Source of the DNA: Acidimicrobiales bacterium
Lineage (GTDB): Bacteria > Actinomycetota > Acidimicrobiia > Acidimicrobiales > Iamiaceae
Assembly: GCA_025463365.1 (NCBI GenBank)
Contig: JAOBWM010000017.1
Coordinates: 1 to 45,928, forward strand
DNA: 45,928 nt
Direction: 5' to 3'
The notes under the pieces are model-generated. The model saw nothing but the letters and a program-made list of their open reading frames with translations. It was not told the DNA's origin and did no database searches. Every line of letters starts with the position of its first letter. The stretch's first letter is position 1. Shown one piece after another: positions 34,541 through 42,401 of the stretch. Position numbers and translations under genes: made by a program.

Positions 34541-35195
34541 GCAACCAGGGACGGGCCAACCCGCTCCCGTCCGCCACCACATCGTGCTCGTCGGTCTGAT
34601 GGGGTCGGGCAAGACCACCGTCGGCAAGAAGCTGGCCAAGCTCCTCGGCGAGCGGTTCCTCGACGCCGACGTCGAGTTGGAGGCTCGGACCGGACGATCG
34701 GTGGCGGCGTGGTTCGACGAGGAGGGCGAGGCCGGGTTCCGTGCCGCCGAGGCCGACCTGCTCGCGTCGGTCCTCGGCGAGTCCGAGCGGGTGGTCCTGG
34801 GAGCGGGCGGCGGCGTCGTGGTCTCCGAGGCCAACCGCCGAGCCCTGAGCGCCGGCGACGTGAGCGTCGTCTACCTGCACGCCGAGCCCGCCTTCCTCGC
34901 GTCGCGTGCGAAGGCCAAGCCGCACCGGCCGCTGCTCGACGGTGACCCCACCGAGATCCTCACCCGCATGTATGCCGAGCGCGACGCCTGGTACCGCGCC
35001 GTGGCCGATGCGGTCGTCGAGGTCCGCCCGGCCCACGAGGTGGGCGAGCGCCCCAAGTGGCGCCTCGCCGAGCAGGTGGCCGAGGCCCTCGTGGACCTCG
35101 GCGTCGTCGCGGCCGACGCGGTCGGACCGACCCCCGAGCCCGGATCGGGGCCGCCGGCCGAGACCGATGTGGATCCCGTGGAGGCCTCGCCGTGA
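34533..35195 (+). CDS. aroK: Shikimate kinase
   Basis: Phosphorylates shikimate at O3 with ATP. It has 220 residues, longer than the usual 170 because of a 15-residue N-terminal extension and a Pro/Glu-rich C-terminal tail (about 195-220). The core has Walker A GLMGSGKTT, shikimate-binding DADVELEARTG, EAGFRAAEADLL and AGGGVV, and the lid arginines near KAKPHRPLL. GTG 34533 is chosen for its eight-base overlap with the aroC stop. The gene's end overlaps the aroB GTG by four bases. Confidence 0.95.
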   Translation: MPEQPGTGQPAPVRHHIVLVGLMGSGKTTVGKKLAKLLGERFLDADVELEARTGRSVAAWFDEEGEAGFRAAEADLLASVLGESERVVLGAGGGVVVSEANRRALSAGDVSVVYLHAEPAFLASRAKAKPHRPLLDGDPTEILTRMYAERDAWYRAVADAVVEVRPAHEVGERPKWRLAEQVAEALVDLGVVAADAVGPTPEPGSGPPAETDVDPVEASP

Positions 35196-36193
35196 TCGAG
35201 CTCGAGGTCCCGCTCGGCGAGCGTTCGTACCGCGTGCTCGTGGGCGCCGGTGCGCGGCACCGGTTGCTGGAGGTGCTGCCCATCGGTGTGGAGCGGGTGG
35301 CCCTCGTGACCCAGGCCGGCATCCCCGTCGAGGTGGATCCCGGGGTCGAACACCGCGTGTTCACCATGGGCGAGGGGGAGCAGAGCAAGGACCTCGGGAC
35401 CGTCGAGGATCTCTGCCGGGACTTCGCTCGCTGGGGCCTCACCCGAGGCGACTGCGTGGTTGCCGTCGGCGGGGGCGTCGTCACCGACACGGCCGGCTTC
35501 GCGGCCGCCGCCTACCACCGTGGCGTGCCCATCGTGCACGTCAGCACCACGCTCCTCGGCCAGGTCGACGCGGCGATCGGCGGCAAGACGGGTGTCAACC
35601 TCCCCGAGGGCAAGAACCTCGTCGGTGCCTTCTGGCAGCCCGCGGCCGTGCTGTGCGACACCGACGTGCTCGCCACCCTTCCGCCGCGGGAGTACCGCAA
35701 CGGGCTCGGCGAGATGGCGAAGTACGCGTTCCTGGGCGTCGATCGCCTGGCCGACCTCCCGCTCGACGAGGCCGTGGCCGCGTGCGTGGCGTGCAAGGCC
35801 GAGGTCGTCGGATCCGACGAGCGCGAGGGCGGGCGGCGGGCGATCCTCAACTACGGCCACACGCTGGGCCACGCCTTGGAGACCGCCGGCAGCTACGACC
35901 TCCGTCACGGCGAAGCCGTCGCCATCGGCCTCATCTACGCCGCGGAGCTCGCTCACCGCATGGGCCGCATCTCCGGCGATCGGGTGGCGGAGCACCGCAA
36001 GGTCGTCGCCGGCTACGACCTCCCGATGGCCCTGCCGCCGGACTCGGACCCCGAGCAACTCGTCGCCCTCTTCGCCCGCGACAAGAAGGCCGTCGGCGGC
36101 CTCACCTTCGTGCTCGACGGCCCGAACGGTGTCGAGCCCGTCCGCGTCGACGACCGCGCCCTCCTGCTCGACACCTTCACCGCCCTGACCTGA
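35192..36193 (+). CDS. aroB: 3-dehydroquinate synthase
   Basis: NAD- and metal-dependent cyclisation of DAHP to 3-dehydroquinate, second step of the shikimate pathway. It has 333 residues. Motifs seen: GGGVVTDTAGFAAAAYHRG (NAD site), STTLLGQVDAAIGGKTGVN, GLGEMAKYAFLG, and the metal-ligand segments NYGHTLGHALE and LRHGEAVAIGL. GTG 35192 overlaps the aroK stop; a longer in-frame start at 35057 lies inside aroK and is unneeded. It ends the aroCKB group, and a repeat-bearing intergenic region follows. Confidence 0.96.
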   Translation: MIELEVPLGERSYRVLVGAGARHRLLEVLPIGVERVALVTQAGIPVEVDPGVEHRVFTMGEGEQSKDLGTVEDLCRDFARWGLTRGDCVVAVGGGVVTDTAGFAAAAYHRGVPIVHVSTTLLGQVDAAIGGKTGVNLPEGKNLVGAFWQPAAVLCDTDVLATLPPREYRNGLGEMAKYAFLGVDRLADLPLDEAVAACVACKAEVVGSDEREGGRRAILNYGHTLGHALETAGSYDLRHGEAVAIGLIYAAELAHRMGRISGDRVAEHRKVVAGYDLPMALPPDSDPEQLVALFARDKKAVGGLTFVLDGPNGVEPVRVDDRALLLDTFTALT

Positions 36194-36223
36194 CCTGATC
36201 GACGCTCGCCCGCCCGATGCGGT

Positions 36224-36296
36224 CGATTTGCGTCGATCGTCTCCCCACCAGGTTCACGATCGCCACAAATCGGATGATCCAGGTGGCGCGATCGTG
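36224..36296. repeat. Three alternating copies of a CGATCGT inverted repeat
   Basis: Copy 1 (plus) 36224-36240 begins CGATTTGCGTCGATCGT. Copy 2 (minus) 36255-36272 has CACGATCGCCACAAATCG. Copy 3 (plus, partial) 36283-36296 is GTGGCGCGATCGTG. Copy 1 and copy 2 match as an inverted repeat at 15 of 17 bases; copy 2 can equally pair with copy 3. The same sequence also occurs downstream of aspS (21874-21889). Confidence 0.75.
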
Positions 36297-36343
36297 GGCG
36301 GGTTGGTTCGGGGGTGCCGGGGCGGGGGTGGGAAGCTGAGGGC

Positions 36344-37471
36344 ATGACCGATGACGCCGACTTCTCGGCGAGGGAACTGCGGGCGATGGACGTGGCCGGC
36401 CGGGCCGGGCGGTTGGCCGCCATGCTGGGCGAGGCTGAGGTCGATGCGTTGCTCGTCACGAACCTCACCAACATCCGCTACCTGACGGGGTTCACGGGGT
36501 CGGCCGCGCTGCTCCTCGTCACGCCGGGCGGGCTCACCTTCGTCACCGACGGTCGCTACGGCCAGCAGGCGACCGAGCAGCTGGCCGCGGCCGGTGTCGC
36601 GGCGGCGATCGAGGTCGACAACCTGAAGCAGCGCGAGATCGTCACGGCTGCCGTGGCCGCCGGTGGTGTGGCCCGGCTGGGGCTGGAGGCGCAGGCCGTC
36701 ACCTGGGCGGCCCAGCGCACCTACGACGAGACCTGGTTCCCCGACATCGAGCTGGTGCCCACGACCAGTCTCGTCGAAGGGCTGCGGCTCGTGAAGGACG
36801 ACGGGGAGATCGACCGGATCGGCGCGGCCTGTGCGATCGCCGATGCCGCCCTCGGCGCGGTCCGGCACCGGCTGGCCGGCCAGCCGACCGAGATCGAGTT
36901 CGGGCTGGAGCTCGACAGCGCGATGCGGCACCTCGGCGCTGAGGACGTGAGCTTCGAGACGATCGTCGCCTCCGGCGCGAACGGTGCGCTGCCCCATCAC
37001 CGGCCGGCGCATCGGATCATCGTCGAGGGCGACCTCGTGGTGATCGACTTCGGCGCGCTCGTCGACGGGTACCACTCCGACATGACCCGAACGGTCACGG
37101 TCGGGGAGCCCACCCCCACCCAGGCCCGCATGTACGACGTCGTCATCGAGGCGCAGGCGGCCGGGGTGGCTGCGGTGGCCGCCGGCGTCGAGGCAAAGGA
37201 CGTCGACGAAGCCTGCCGGGCCGTGATCGAGGCCGCCGGATGGGGCGAGGCCTTCCTGCACAGCACGGGTCACGGGGTCGGGCTCGACATCCACGAGGCC
37301 CCCCGGGTGGCGCGGACCTCCACTGCTACGCTGGTCGACCGCTGCGTGGTCACCGTCGAACCGGGCGTCTACCTCCCCGAGCACGGTGGCGTGCGCATCG
37401 AGGACACGGTGGTCGTCACTCCCGACGGTTGCCGCCCCATCACGCTCACCCACAAGTCCGCCGCCGTCTGA
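36344..37471 (+). CDS. M24 family metallopeptidase (Xaa-Pro dipeptidase/aminopeptidase type)
   Basis: Cytosolic dinuclear-metal peptidase that removes residues next to proline, 375 residues. An N-terminal creatinase-like domain (LLVTNLTNIRYLTGFTGS) precedes the pita-bread catalytic domain. Metal ligands are seen in VIDFGALVDGYHSDMTRT (two Asp), STGHGVGLDIHE (His) and TVEPGVYLPEHGGVRIED (two Glu). ATG 36344 is chosen; an in-frame start 30 bp upstream has no support. The gene is directly upstream of efp, the common pepQ-efp order, and a link between proline-peptide turnover and EF-P has often been noted. No clear TANNNT hexamer precedes it. Confidence 0.92.
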   Translation: MTDDADFSARELRAMDVAGRAGRLAAMLGEAEVDALLVTNLTNIRYLTGFTGSAALLLVTPGGLTFVTDGRYGQQATEQLAAAGVAAAIEVDNLKQREIVTAAVAAGGVARLGLEAQAVTWAAQRTYDETWFPDIELVPTTSLVEGLRLVKDDGEIDRIGAACAIADAALGAVRHRLAGQPTEIEFGLELDSAMRHLGAEDVSFETIVASGANGALPHHRPAHRIIVEGDLVVIDFGALVDGYHSDMTRTVTVGEPTPTQARMYDVVIEAQAAGVAAVAAGVEAKDVDEACRAVIEAAGWGEAFLHSTGHGVGLDIHEAPRVARTSTATLVDRCVVTVEPGVYLPEHGGVRIEDTVVVTPDGCRPITLTHKSAAV

Positions 37472-37504
37472 GGCGTCCCGCACCTTGCACCTGAAGGATC
37501 ACCC

Positions 37505-38065
37505 ATGGCCATCACCACCAACGACCTGAAGAACGGCATGAGCCTCAACCTCTCCGAGGGGCTGTACCAGGTGGTGGACTTCCAACACGTCAAGCCGGGC
37601 AAGGGTGGTGCCTTCGTGCGGACCACCCTGCGCAACGTCCGCAACGGCGCCCAGCTCGAGAAGACCTTCCGCGCCGGCGAGAAGGTCGAGCAGGCGATGA
37701 TCGACAAGCGCGAGATGCAATACCTGTACAACGACGGCACCGACTACGTGTTCATGGACTCGCAGTCGTTCGACCAGTTGAACGTGGCACCGGCGTCGCT
37801 CGGGTCAGCGGCCGACTACCTCCGCGAGACCGACTCCGCGGTGCTGCAGATGTACGGCGACGAGATCGTCGGTGTCGACCTTCCTGCCGCGGTGGAGCTC
37901 GTCGTCACCGAGACCGAGCCCGGCGTGCAGGGCGACCGGGTGTCGGGCGCCCGCAAGCCGGCGACCCTGGAGACCGGCAAGGTCCTCCAGGTCCCGCTGT
38001 TCGTGAACGTGGGCGACAAGCTGCGGGTCGACACCCGCACCGGCGACTACATCACGCGGGCCTGA
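37505..38065 (+). CDS. efp: Translation elongation factor P
   Basis: Binds ribosomes stalled at consecutive prolines and restores peptide-bond formation. The 186-residue, three-domain protein has the tip loop KPGKGGAF with K33 at the position that is modified in many bacteria. The neighbouring residues are Gly, not the Arg of EarP-type factors. The C-terminal OB domain ends with KLRVDTRTGDYITRA. A Shine-Dalgarno (GAAGGA, 37493-37498) precedes ATG 37505. nusB starts 2 bp after its stop, and the gene after that encodes 13 consecutive prolines. No modifying enzyme (EpmA, EarP, YmfI) is seen here. Confidence 0.97.
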   Translation: MAITTNDLKNGMSLNLSEGLYQVVDFQHVKPGKGGAFVRTTLRNVRNGAQLEKTFRAGEKVEQAMIDKREMQYLYNDGTDYVFMDSQSFDQLNVAPASLGSAADYLRETDSAVLQMYGDEIVGVDLPAAVELVVTETEPGVQGDRVSGARKPATLETGKVLQVPLFVNVGDKLRVDTRTGDYITRA

Positions 38066-38067
38066 GC

Positions 38068-38658
38068 ATGGCCCCGCTCTCCGACGCGCCGGCCGGCGGC
38101 CCCAACCCGGCCGAGCTCAACCTCAACGACGGCGACGTCGTCGAGTCGATGGAGGTGTTGCCGGCCGATGCCGCCGGCCCCGACGAGGATGCCGTGCTCG
38201 CCGAGGTCGATGCCGACGAGCTCGAGGCCGTCGCGCCCCGCGTGTCGGGGTTCGACGGCGTGGGCACGCGCCGGGAGGCCCGGGAGCGAGCCCTCGCCCT
38301 TTTGTACGAGGCCGAGCAGAAGGGCCTGCCCGCGCTGGCCGAGGTGATCGACGCCCTCCCGCTCCCGCCTGAGCCCTTCGCCGCCGAGCTGGTGGTGGGC
38401 GTGAGCGATCACCTCGGCGAACTGGACGAGATCATCGGCCGGTTCTCGGTCGGCTGGACCGTGATCCGGATGCCGGCCATCGACCGGGCGCTGCTGCGGA
38501 TGGGAACCTACGAGCTGGCCCACACCGACGTTCCTGTCGGAGTGTGCATCTCCGAGGCGGTGGAGCTGGCCAAGCGCTACTCGACCGACGACTCCCACGT
38601 CTTCGTCAACGGGCTCCTGTCCCGGCTGGCAGCGGAGTTGCGAGGCGGCGCCGCGTGA
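38068..38658 (+). CDS. nusB: Transcription antitermination factor NusB with acidic extension
   Basis: All-helical protein that binds boxA RNA with NusE (S10) in rRNA antitermination. The family domain covers about 68-192, starting RREARERALALLYEAEQKG and ending ISEAVELAKRYSTDDSHVFVN by position. Residues 1-66 are an extra, strongly acidic Ala/Asp/Glu-rich tail not present in typical NusB of 130-150 residues. ATG 38068 is 2 bp after the efp stop; no better internal start with a Shine-Dalgarno stands out before the domain. The stop overlaps the next GTG by four bases. Confidence 0.93.
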   Translation: MAPLSDAPAGGPNPAELNLNDGDVVESMEVLPADAAGPDEDAVLAEVDADELEAVAPRVSGFDGVGTRREARERALALLYEAEQKGLPALAEVIDALPLPPEPFAAELVVGVSDHLGELDEIIGRFSVGWTVIRMPAIDRALLRMGTYELAHTDVPVGVCISEAVELAKRYSTDDSHVFVNGLLSRLAAELRGGAA

Positions 38659-39440
38659 GCCGTCGGCGCCGTCGGTCTGACCCGTTCGCAAGCGTCCGTG
38701 AGGCGATGACCTCCGATTCGCCCCTGCCACCGAACATCGATCCCTTCGCCCCGCCGCCTTCGTTCCCGCCGCCACCACCGCCACCGCCACCACCGCCACC
38801 GCCGTCCTCGTCCTCGTCCTCGCCCTCGTCAGGAGGGAGCGAGCCGGGGCCGCGCGAGGCGCTGCCCGCGCCCGCCGAACGGCCGTCGTTCTCGCTGCCG
38901 TGGCCCCCGATCATCCAGGCCGAGGCCGGGTTCTCGCTGCGGCCGTGGGGCTCGTCGTCGACGGATGCCGATGCACTCGCGGCGGCGTGGAACGAGCCCG
39001 AGATCGCCCGGTGGACCAAGGTGCCCGCCACGTCGGATCTCGCAGCGGCCGCGAATTGGATCCGCGGGGAGCAGGTGCGCCGCGAGGCCGGCCAGGCCCT
39101 CGACCTCGTGGTCGCCGAGCTCGGAACACCCGAGCACGTGTTGGGCGAGGTCGGCCTGATCCTGGTCGAGCCGAACCAGCTGTGGGCCGAGCTCGGGTTC
39201 TGGATCGCCCCGACGGTTCGCGGCCAGGGCCTCGCCACCACCGCCGTGCGCGCCTTCAGCCACTGGGTCCTGCAGGACCTCCCGGTTCGGCGGCTGTTCG
39301 CGCAGATCCACCCCGAGAACCGCGCCGCCCTGGCGGTCGTGGCCCGCGCCGGCTATTCGCGCGCCGGGGCGCTCGACCGGGGCACCGAGGTCTGGGTCCT
39401 CGACCCGTCACCGGCCCCGGCTGGTAGCTTCCACGTCTGA
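38655..39440 (+). CDS. GNAT-family acetyltransferase with polyproline N-terminus
   Basis: 261 residues from GTG 38655, which overlaps the nusB stop; ATG 38706 (244 residues) is an alternative. The N-terminus is low-complexity: PPPSF, then 13 prolines in a row (38767-38805), then a serine run. Residues about 95-255 form a GNAT domain of the RimJ/RimL kind (FSLRPW at its start, acetyl-CoA loop VRGQGLATTAV, HPENRAALAVVARAGY). The substrate is unknown. The proline run should need EF-P, which is encoded two genes upstream. The 3' end carries the hexamer proposed as the pyrR promoter. Confidence 0.85.
   Translation: MSRRRRRSDPFASVREAMTSDSPLPPNIDPFAPPPSFPPPPPPPPPPPPPSSSSSSPSSGGSEPGPREALPAPAERPSFSLPWPPIIQAEAGFSLRPWGSSSTDADALAAAWNEPEIARWTKVPATSDLAAAANWIRGEQVRREAGQALDLVVAELGTPEHVLGEVGLILVEPNQLWAELGFWIAPTVRGQGLATTAVRAFSHWVLQDLPVRRLFAQIHPENRAALAVVARAGYSRAGALDRGTEVWVLDPSPAPAGSFHV
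39425..39430 (+). promoter_or_regulatory. Putative -10 element of the pyrRBC operon
   Basis: TAGCTT inside the last codons of the GNAT gene. A start about 7 nt downstream (near 39437) would give a leader of about 49 nt that opens just before the PyrR-type stem-loop. Confidence 0.5.
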
Positions 39441-39471
39441 CCGTGAAGCGGGTCCGGTGAGGCCCGTACGG
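39441..39471 (+). promoter_or_regulatory. PyrR-binding RNA stem-loop (translational repression)
   Basis: Lower stem CCGT (39441-39444) with ACGG (39468-39471). A purine bulge on the 5' side (GAAG, 39445-39448) is followed by upper stem CGGGTC (39449-39454) with GGCCCG (39461-39466). The hexaloop is CGGTGA (39455-39460). Known PyrR loops have a CNGNGA hexaloop, an upper stem with a U-G pair below the closing C-G, and a purine bulge; all are seen here. The pyrR Shine-Dalgarno (AGGAGAG, 39474-39480) starts 2 nt after it, so bound PyrR would block initiation, as described in mycobacteria. Confidence 0.8.
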
Positions 39472-39485
39472 ACAGGAGAGCCGAG

Positions 39486-40052
39486 ATGGCCGAACGAGAA
39501 CGACGTCAAGCGCCCCCGTACGGGGGCGCATTCGCGCCCCGCACCCGCGTCATGGATCGCGACGACGTCCAGCGGGCCGTGTGGCGGATGGCCCACGAGA
39601 TCGTGGAGGCGAACCACGGGATCGACGACGTGCTGCTCATCGGGTTGCAGACCGGCGGCATCCCGGTCGCCGAGGCGCTGGCCGCTGCGCTGACCTCGAT
39701 CGAGGGGCGCGAGGTGGAGGTCGGCAGCCTCGACGTCGCCTTCTACCGCGACGACATCGGGCTGCGGCCGGTGCTCCCCGAGGCGGTCACCAACATTCCC
39801 TGGGCCCTCGACGGTCGCACGGTCGTGCTCTGCGACGACGTGCTCTTCACCGGTCGCACGATCCGCGCCGCCCTCAACGCCCTGTCCGACTACGGCAGAC
39901 CACGTGCCGTGCAGCTCGCGGTGATGATCGATCGCGGTCACCGGGAGCTCCCGATCCGGCCCGACTACGTGGGCAAGAACCTGCCCACGCGCCGCGACGA
40001 GGTGGTCGACGTCCACGACGAAGGCGTCGACCTCGGGGAGATGATCCGTTGA
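39486..40052 (+). CDS. pyrR: Pyrimidine operon regulator / uracil phosphoribosyltransferase PyrR
   Basis: UMP/UTP-sensing RNA-binding protein of the phosphoribosyltransferase fold, often with weak uracil phosphoribosyltransferase activity. It has 188 residues. The PRPP loop VVLCDDVLFTGRTIRAAL (113-130) and the family segments LIGLQTGGIPVAE, DVAFYRDDIGLRP and ELPIRPDYVGKNLPT are present. ATG 39486 follows AGGAGAG by 5 nt. The mRNA leader directly upstream forms the stem-loop PyrR is expected to bind, so it most likely represses itself and pyrB-pyrC. The stop overlaps the pyrB TTG. Confidence 0.97.
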   Translation: MAERERRQAPPYGGAFAPRTRVMDRDDVQRAVWRMAHEIVEANHGIDDVLLIGLQTGGIPVAEALAAALTSIEGREVEVGSLDVAFYRDDIGLRPVLPEAVTNIPWALDGRTVVLCDDVLFTGRTIRAALNALSDYGRPRAVQLAVMIDRGHRELPIRPDYVGKNLPTRRDEVVDVHDEGVDLGEMIR

Positions 40053-41011
40053 TCGGCCGCCACCTGCTGGGCGTGGCCGACCTGGGCGGTCGGGAGGGGA
40101 TCGAGGAGATCCTCCGCCTCACGGACTCGTTCGTGGAGGTCTCCGAGCGAGCCATCCCGAGGGTGCCGGCGCTCCGGGGCAAGACCATCGCGTGGCTCTT
40201 CTACGAGGACTCGACGCGCACGCGGCTCTCGTTCGAGACCGCGGCCAAGCGCCTCACGGCCGACACCATGAACTTCTCGGTGAGCTCATCGTCGGTGAAG
40301 AAGGGCGAGTCCCTCCGCGACACGGCCAAGACGATCGAGGCCATGGGCATCGACGCCATCGTCGTCCGTCACGCATCGGCCGGGGCCCCGCACCGCATCG
40401 CCGGCTGGATCGACGCGTCGGTGATCAACGGCGGCGACGGGTGGCACGAGCACCCCACCCAGGCCCTGCTCGACTGCTACACGATCCGCCAGCACCTGGG
40501 CGACGTCGCCGGCAAGCGCATCGCCATCGTCGGCGACATCAAGCACAGTCGCGTGGCCCGCTCCGACGTGTGGGCGTTCACCGCCCTCGGCGCCGAGGTC
40601 ACCTTGGTCGCGCCGCCGACGCTGCTGCCGCCGAGCCTCGAGGGCTGGCCGGTGAAGGTCAGCCACGACCTCGACGCCGTCCTCCCCACCGTCGACGTGG
40701 TGTACCTCCTGCGCATGCAGCGCGAACGGATGACCGAGGCCCTCCTCCCGTCGTTGCGCGAGTACACCCACACCTACGGCCTCACCCCCCGCCGAGCCGC
40801 CCTGCTCCGCAGCGACGCGCTGGTCATGCACCCCGGTCCCATGAACCGGGGGGTGGAGATCTCCGCAGCGGTGGCCGACCTGCCCCGCTCGGTGATCCTC
40901 GACCAGGTCCGCAACGGTGTCGCCGTGCGCATGGCCGTGCTGTACCTGTTGCTCGGTGCCGGTGCCGATCGCATCATCCTGCCCGAAGCCGAGGAGCTCT
41001 CCCGTGCCTGA
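40049..41011 (+). CDS. pyrB: Aspartate carbamoyltransferase catalytic subunit
   Basis: Joins carbamoyl phosphate and aspartate in the first committed step of pyrimidine synthesis. It has 320 residues. The carbamoyl-phosphate loop STRTR (55-59, within FYEDSTRTRLSFE) and SSSVKKGESL, HEHPTQALLD and VMHPGPMNRGVE are in place. The start is a rare TTG at 40049 that overlaps the pyrR stop (TTGA). No ATG or GTG in frame gives a family-like N-terminus (MIGRHLLGVADL). No pyrI regulatory subunit is seen. An eight-base overlap leads into pyrC. Confidence 0.95.
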   Translation: MIGRHLLGVADLGGREGIEEILRLTDSFVEVSERAIPRVPALRGKTIAWLFYEDSTRTRLSFETAAKRLTADTMNFSVSSSSVKKGESLRDTAKTIEAMGIDAIVVRHASAGAPHRIAGWIDASVINGGDGWHEHPTQALLDCYTIRQHLGDVAGKRIAIVGDIKHSRVARSDVWAFTALGAEVTLVAPPTLLPPSLEGWPVKVSHDLDAVLPTVDVVYLLRMQRERMTEALLPSLREYTHTYGLTPRRAALLRSDALVMHPGPMNRGVEISAAVADLPRSVILDQVRNGVAVRMAVLYLLLGAGADRIILPEAEELSRA

Positions 41012-42287
41012 TCCCACGTCCGTCGTCATCAAGGGAGGACGGGTGGTCGACGCGACCGGGGAGCGGGTGGCCGACGTCGTCGTGGTCGACGGTCGCATCG
41101 CGGCCGTGGGCGAGGACCTGTCGGCGGACCGGATCCTCGACGCCACCGGCTGCATCGTCGGGCCGGGGCTGGTCGACCTCCACAGCCACCTGCGCCAGCC
41201 CGGCAAGGAGGAGGCCGAGACCGTCGAGACCGGCGCCCGCGGGGCGGCGCTGGGTGGCTACACCGCGATCGTGGCCATGCCCAACACCTCCCCGGCCATC
41301 GACAGCGCCGGCGTCGTGCGCGAGGTGCTCGAGCTCGGGCGGACCGCGCCGTGCGACGTGTTCACGTCCGGCGCCATCACCGTCGGTCGCGCGGGCGAGC
41401 AGCTGGCCCCGATGGCCGAGATGGCCGAGCTCGGGGTCCGGCTCTTCACCGACGATGGGGCAGGCGTGCAGGACAACCGGCTCATGCGCCGGGCCATGGA
41501 GTACGCCACCGGCCTCGGCGCCACGCTCGCGCAGCACTGCGAGGACGACGCGCTGTGCGGCGGTGGGCACATGCACGAAGGAGAGTGGTCCGCCCGGCTC
41601 GGCATCCCCGGCCAGCCCGCCGAAGCGGAGGAGCTGATGGTGATGCGCGACATCGCGCTGGCCCGGCTCACGGGCTGTCGCATCCACTTCCAGCACCTCT
41701 CGACGGAACGCTCGGTGGCCATGGTGCGCGACGCGATCGCGGCCGGCCTCCCGGTCACCGCCGAGGCCACGCCGCACCACTTCACCCTGACCCACGCCGA
41801 GTGCGCGGGCTACGACCCCGTGTTCAAGGTGAACCCGCCGCTGCGCACCGCCGCGGACGTGGCCGCGGTGAAGGCCGGCCTGGCGGACGGCGCCATCGGG
41901 GTCATCGCCACCGACCACGCCCCGCACGCCCCCGAGACCAAGGAGCTCCCGTTCGACGAGGCTCCGCCCGGGATGCTCGGACTCGAGACGGCGCTGGCAC
42001 TGGCCCTCACCGAGCTCGACCTCCCGATCCAGCAGGTCCTGGCGGCGCTGTCGTGGCAGCCGGCGGCGGTCGTCGGCATCGGGGGCACCCACGGCGTGTC
42101 GATCGCCGCGGGCCAGCCCGCCAACCTGTGCGTGATCGATCCCGAGGCCACCTGGACCGTCGATGGGGCGGCGATGGCAAGTCGCAGCACCAACACCCCG
42201 TTCCAGGGCCGCGAGCTGCGCGGCAAGGTCCGTCACACGGTGCTCCACGGCGAGCCCGTCGTGATCGACGGCGAGGCCCAGCGCTAG
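41004..42287 (+). CDS. pyrC: Dihydroorotase (class I type)
   Basis: Zinc amidohydrolase that cyclises carbamoyl aspartate to dihydroorotate. It has 427 residues, matching the long class I enzymes. Metal ligands are H60 and H62 in DLHSHLRQPG, further histidines in FQHLSTERS and TAEATPHHF, and an Asp in ATDHAPHAP. The N-terminal beta-sandwich begins VVIKGGRVVDATGE. GTG 41004 overlaps the pyrB stop by eight bases (GTGCCTGA). carA and carB, which often follow, are absent; a membrane-protein gene comes next after a 114-bp gap. Confidence 0.96.
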   Translation: MPDPTSVVIKGGRVVDATGERVADVVVVDGRIAAVGEDLSADRILDATGCIVGPGLVDLHSHLRQPGKEEAETVETGARGAALGGYTAIVAMPNTSPAIDSAGVVREVLELGRTAPCDVFTSGAITVGRAGEQLAPMAEMAELGVRLFTDDGAGVQDNRLMRRAMEYATGLGATLAQHCEDDALCGGGHMHEGEWSARLGIPGQPAEAEELMVMRDIALARLTGCRIHFQHLSTERSVAMVRDAIAAGLPVTAEATPHHFTLTHAECAGYDPVFKVNPPLRTAADVAAVKAGLADGAIGVIATDHAPHAPETKELPFDEAPPGMLGLETALALALTELDLPIQQVLAALSWQPAAVVGIGGTHGVSIAAGQPANLCVIDPEATWTVDGAAMASRSTNTPFQGRELRGKVRHTVLHGEPVVIDGEAQR

Positions 42288-42359
42288 CCGACGTCCGAGG
42301 GGCGAGGGCCGAAGTTCGCGATCACGGATCTCGTCATCGTTTGATGGCATGATCTTGGG

Positions 42360-42380
42360 CGACGTGGGCAGGCCACGTCG
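42360..42380 (+). promoter_or_regulatory. Perfect 8-bp hairpin upstream of the multipass membrane gene
   Basis: CGACGTGG (42360-42367) pairs with CCACGTCG (42373-42380) over GCAGG. It lies 12 nt before the Shine-Dalgarno GGAGG (42392-42396). It may be a leader hairpin, a terminator for pyrC or an operator; nothing decides between these. Confidence 0.4.
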
Positions 42381-42401
42381 GGGGGATGACCGGAGGTTCC
42401 G

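Noticed and set aside
36314-36343. Upstream GTG start for the M24 peptidase
   Set aside because: It adds ten residues unlike the family and has no ribosome-binding site; ATG 36344 gives an ordinary N-terminus.
40917-41003. Upstream ATG start for dihydroorotase
   Set aside because: It lies within pyrB and adds a Cys/Ser/Pro-rich stretch unlike dihydroorotases; GTG 41004 overlaps the pyrB stop as at two other junctions.
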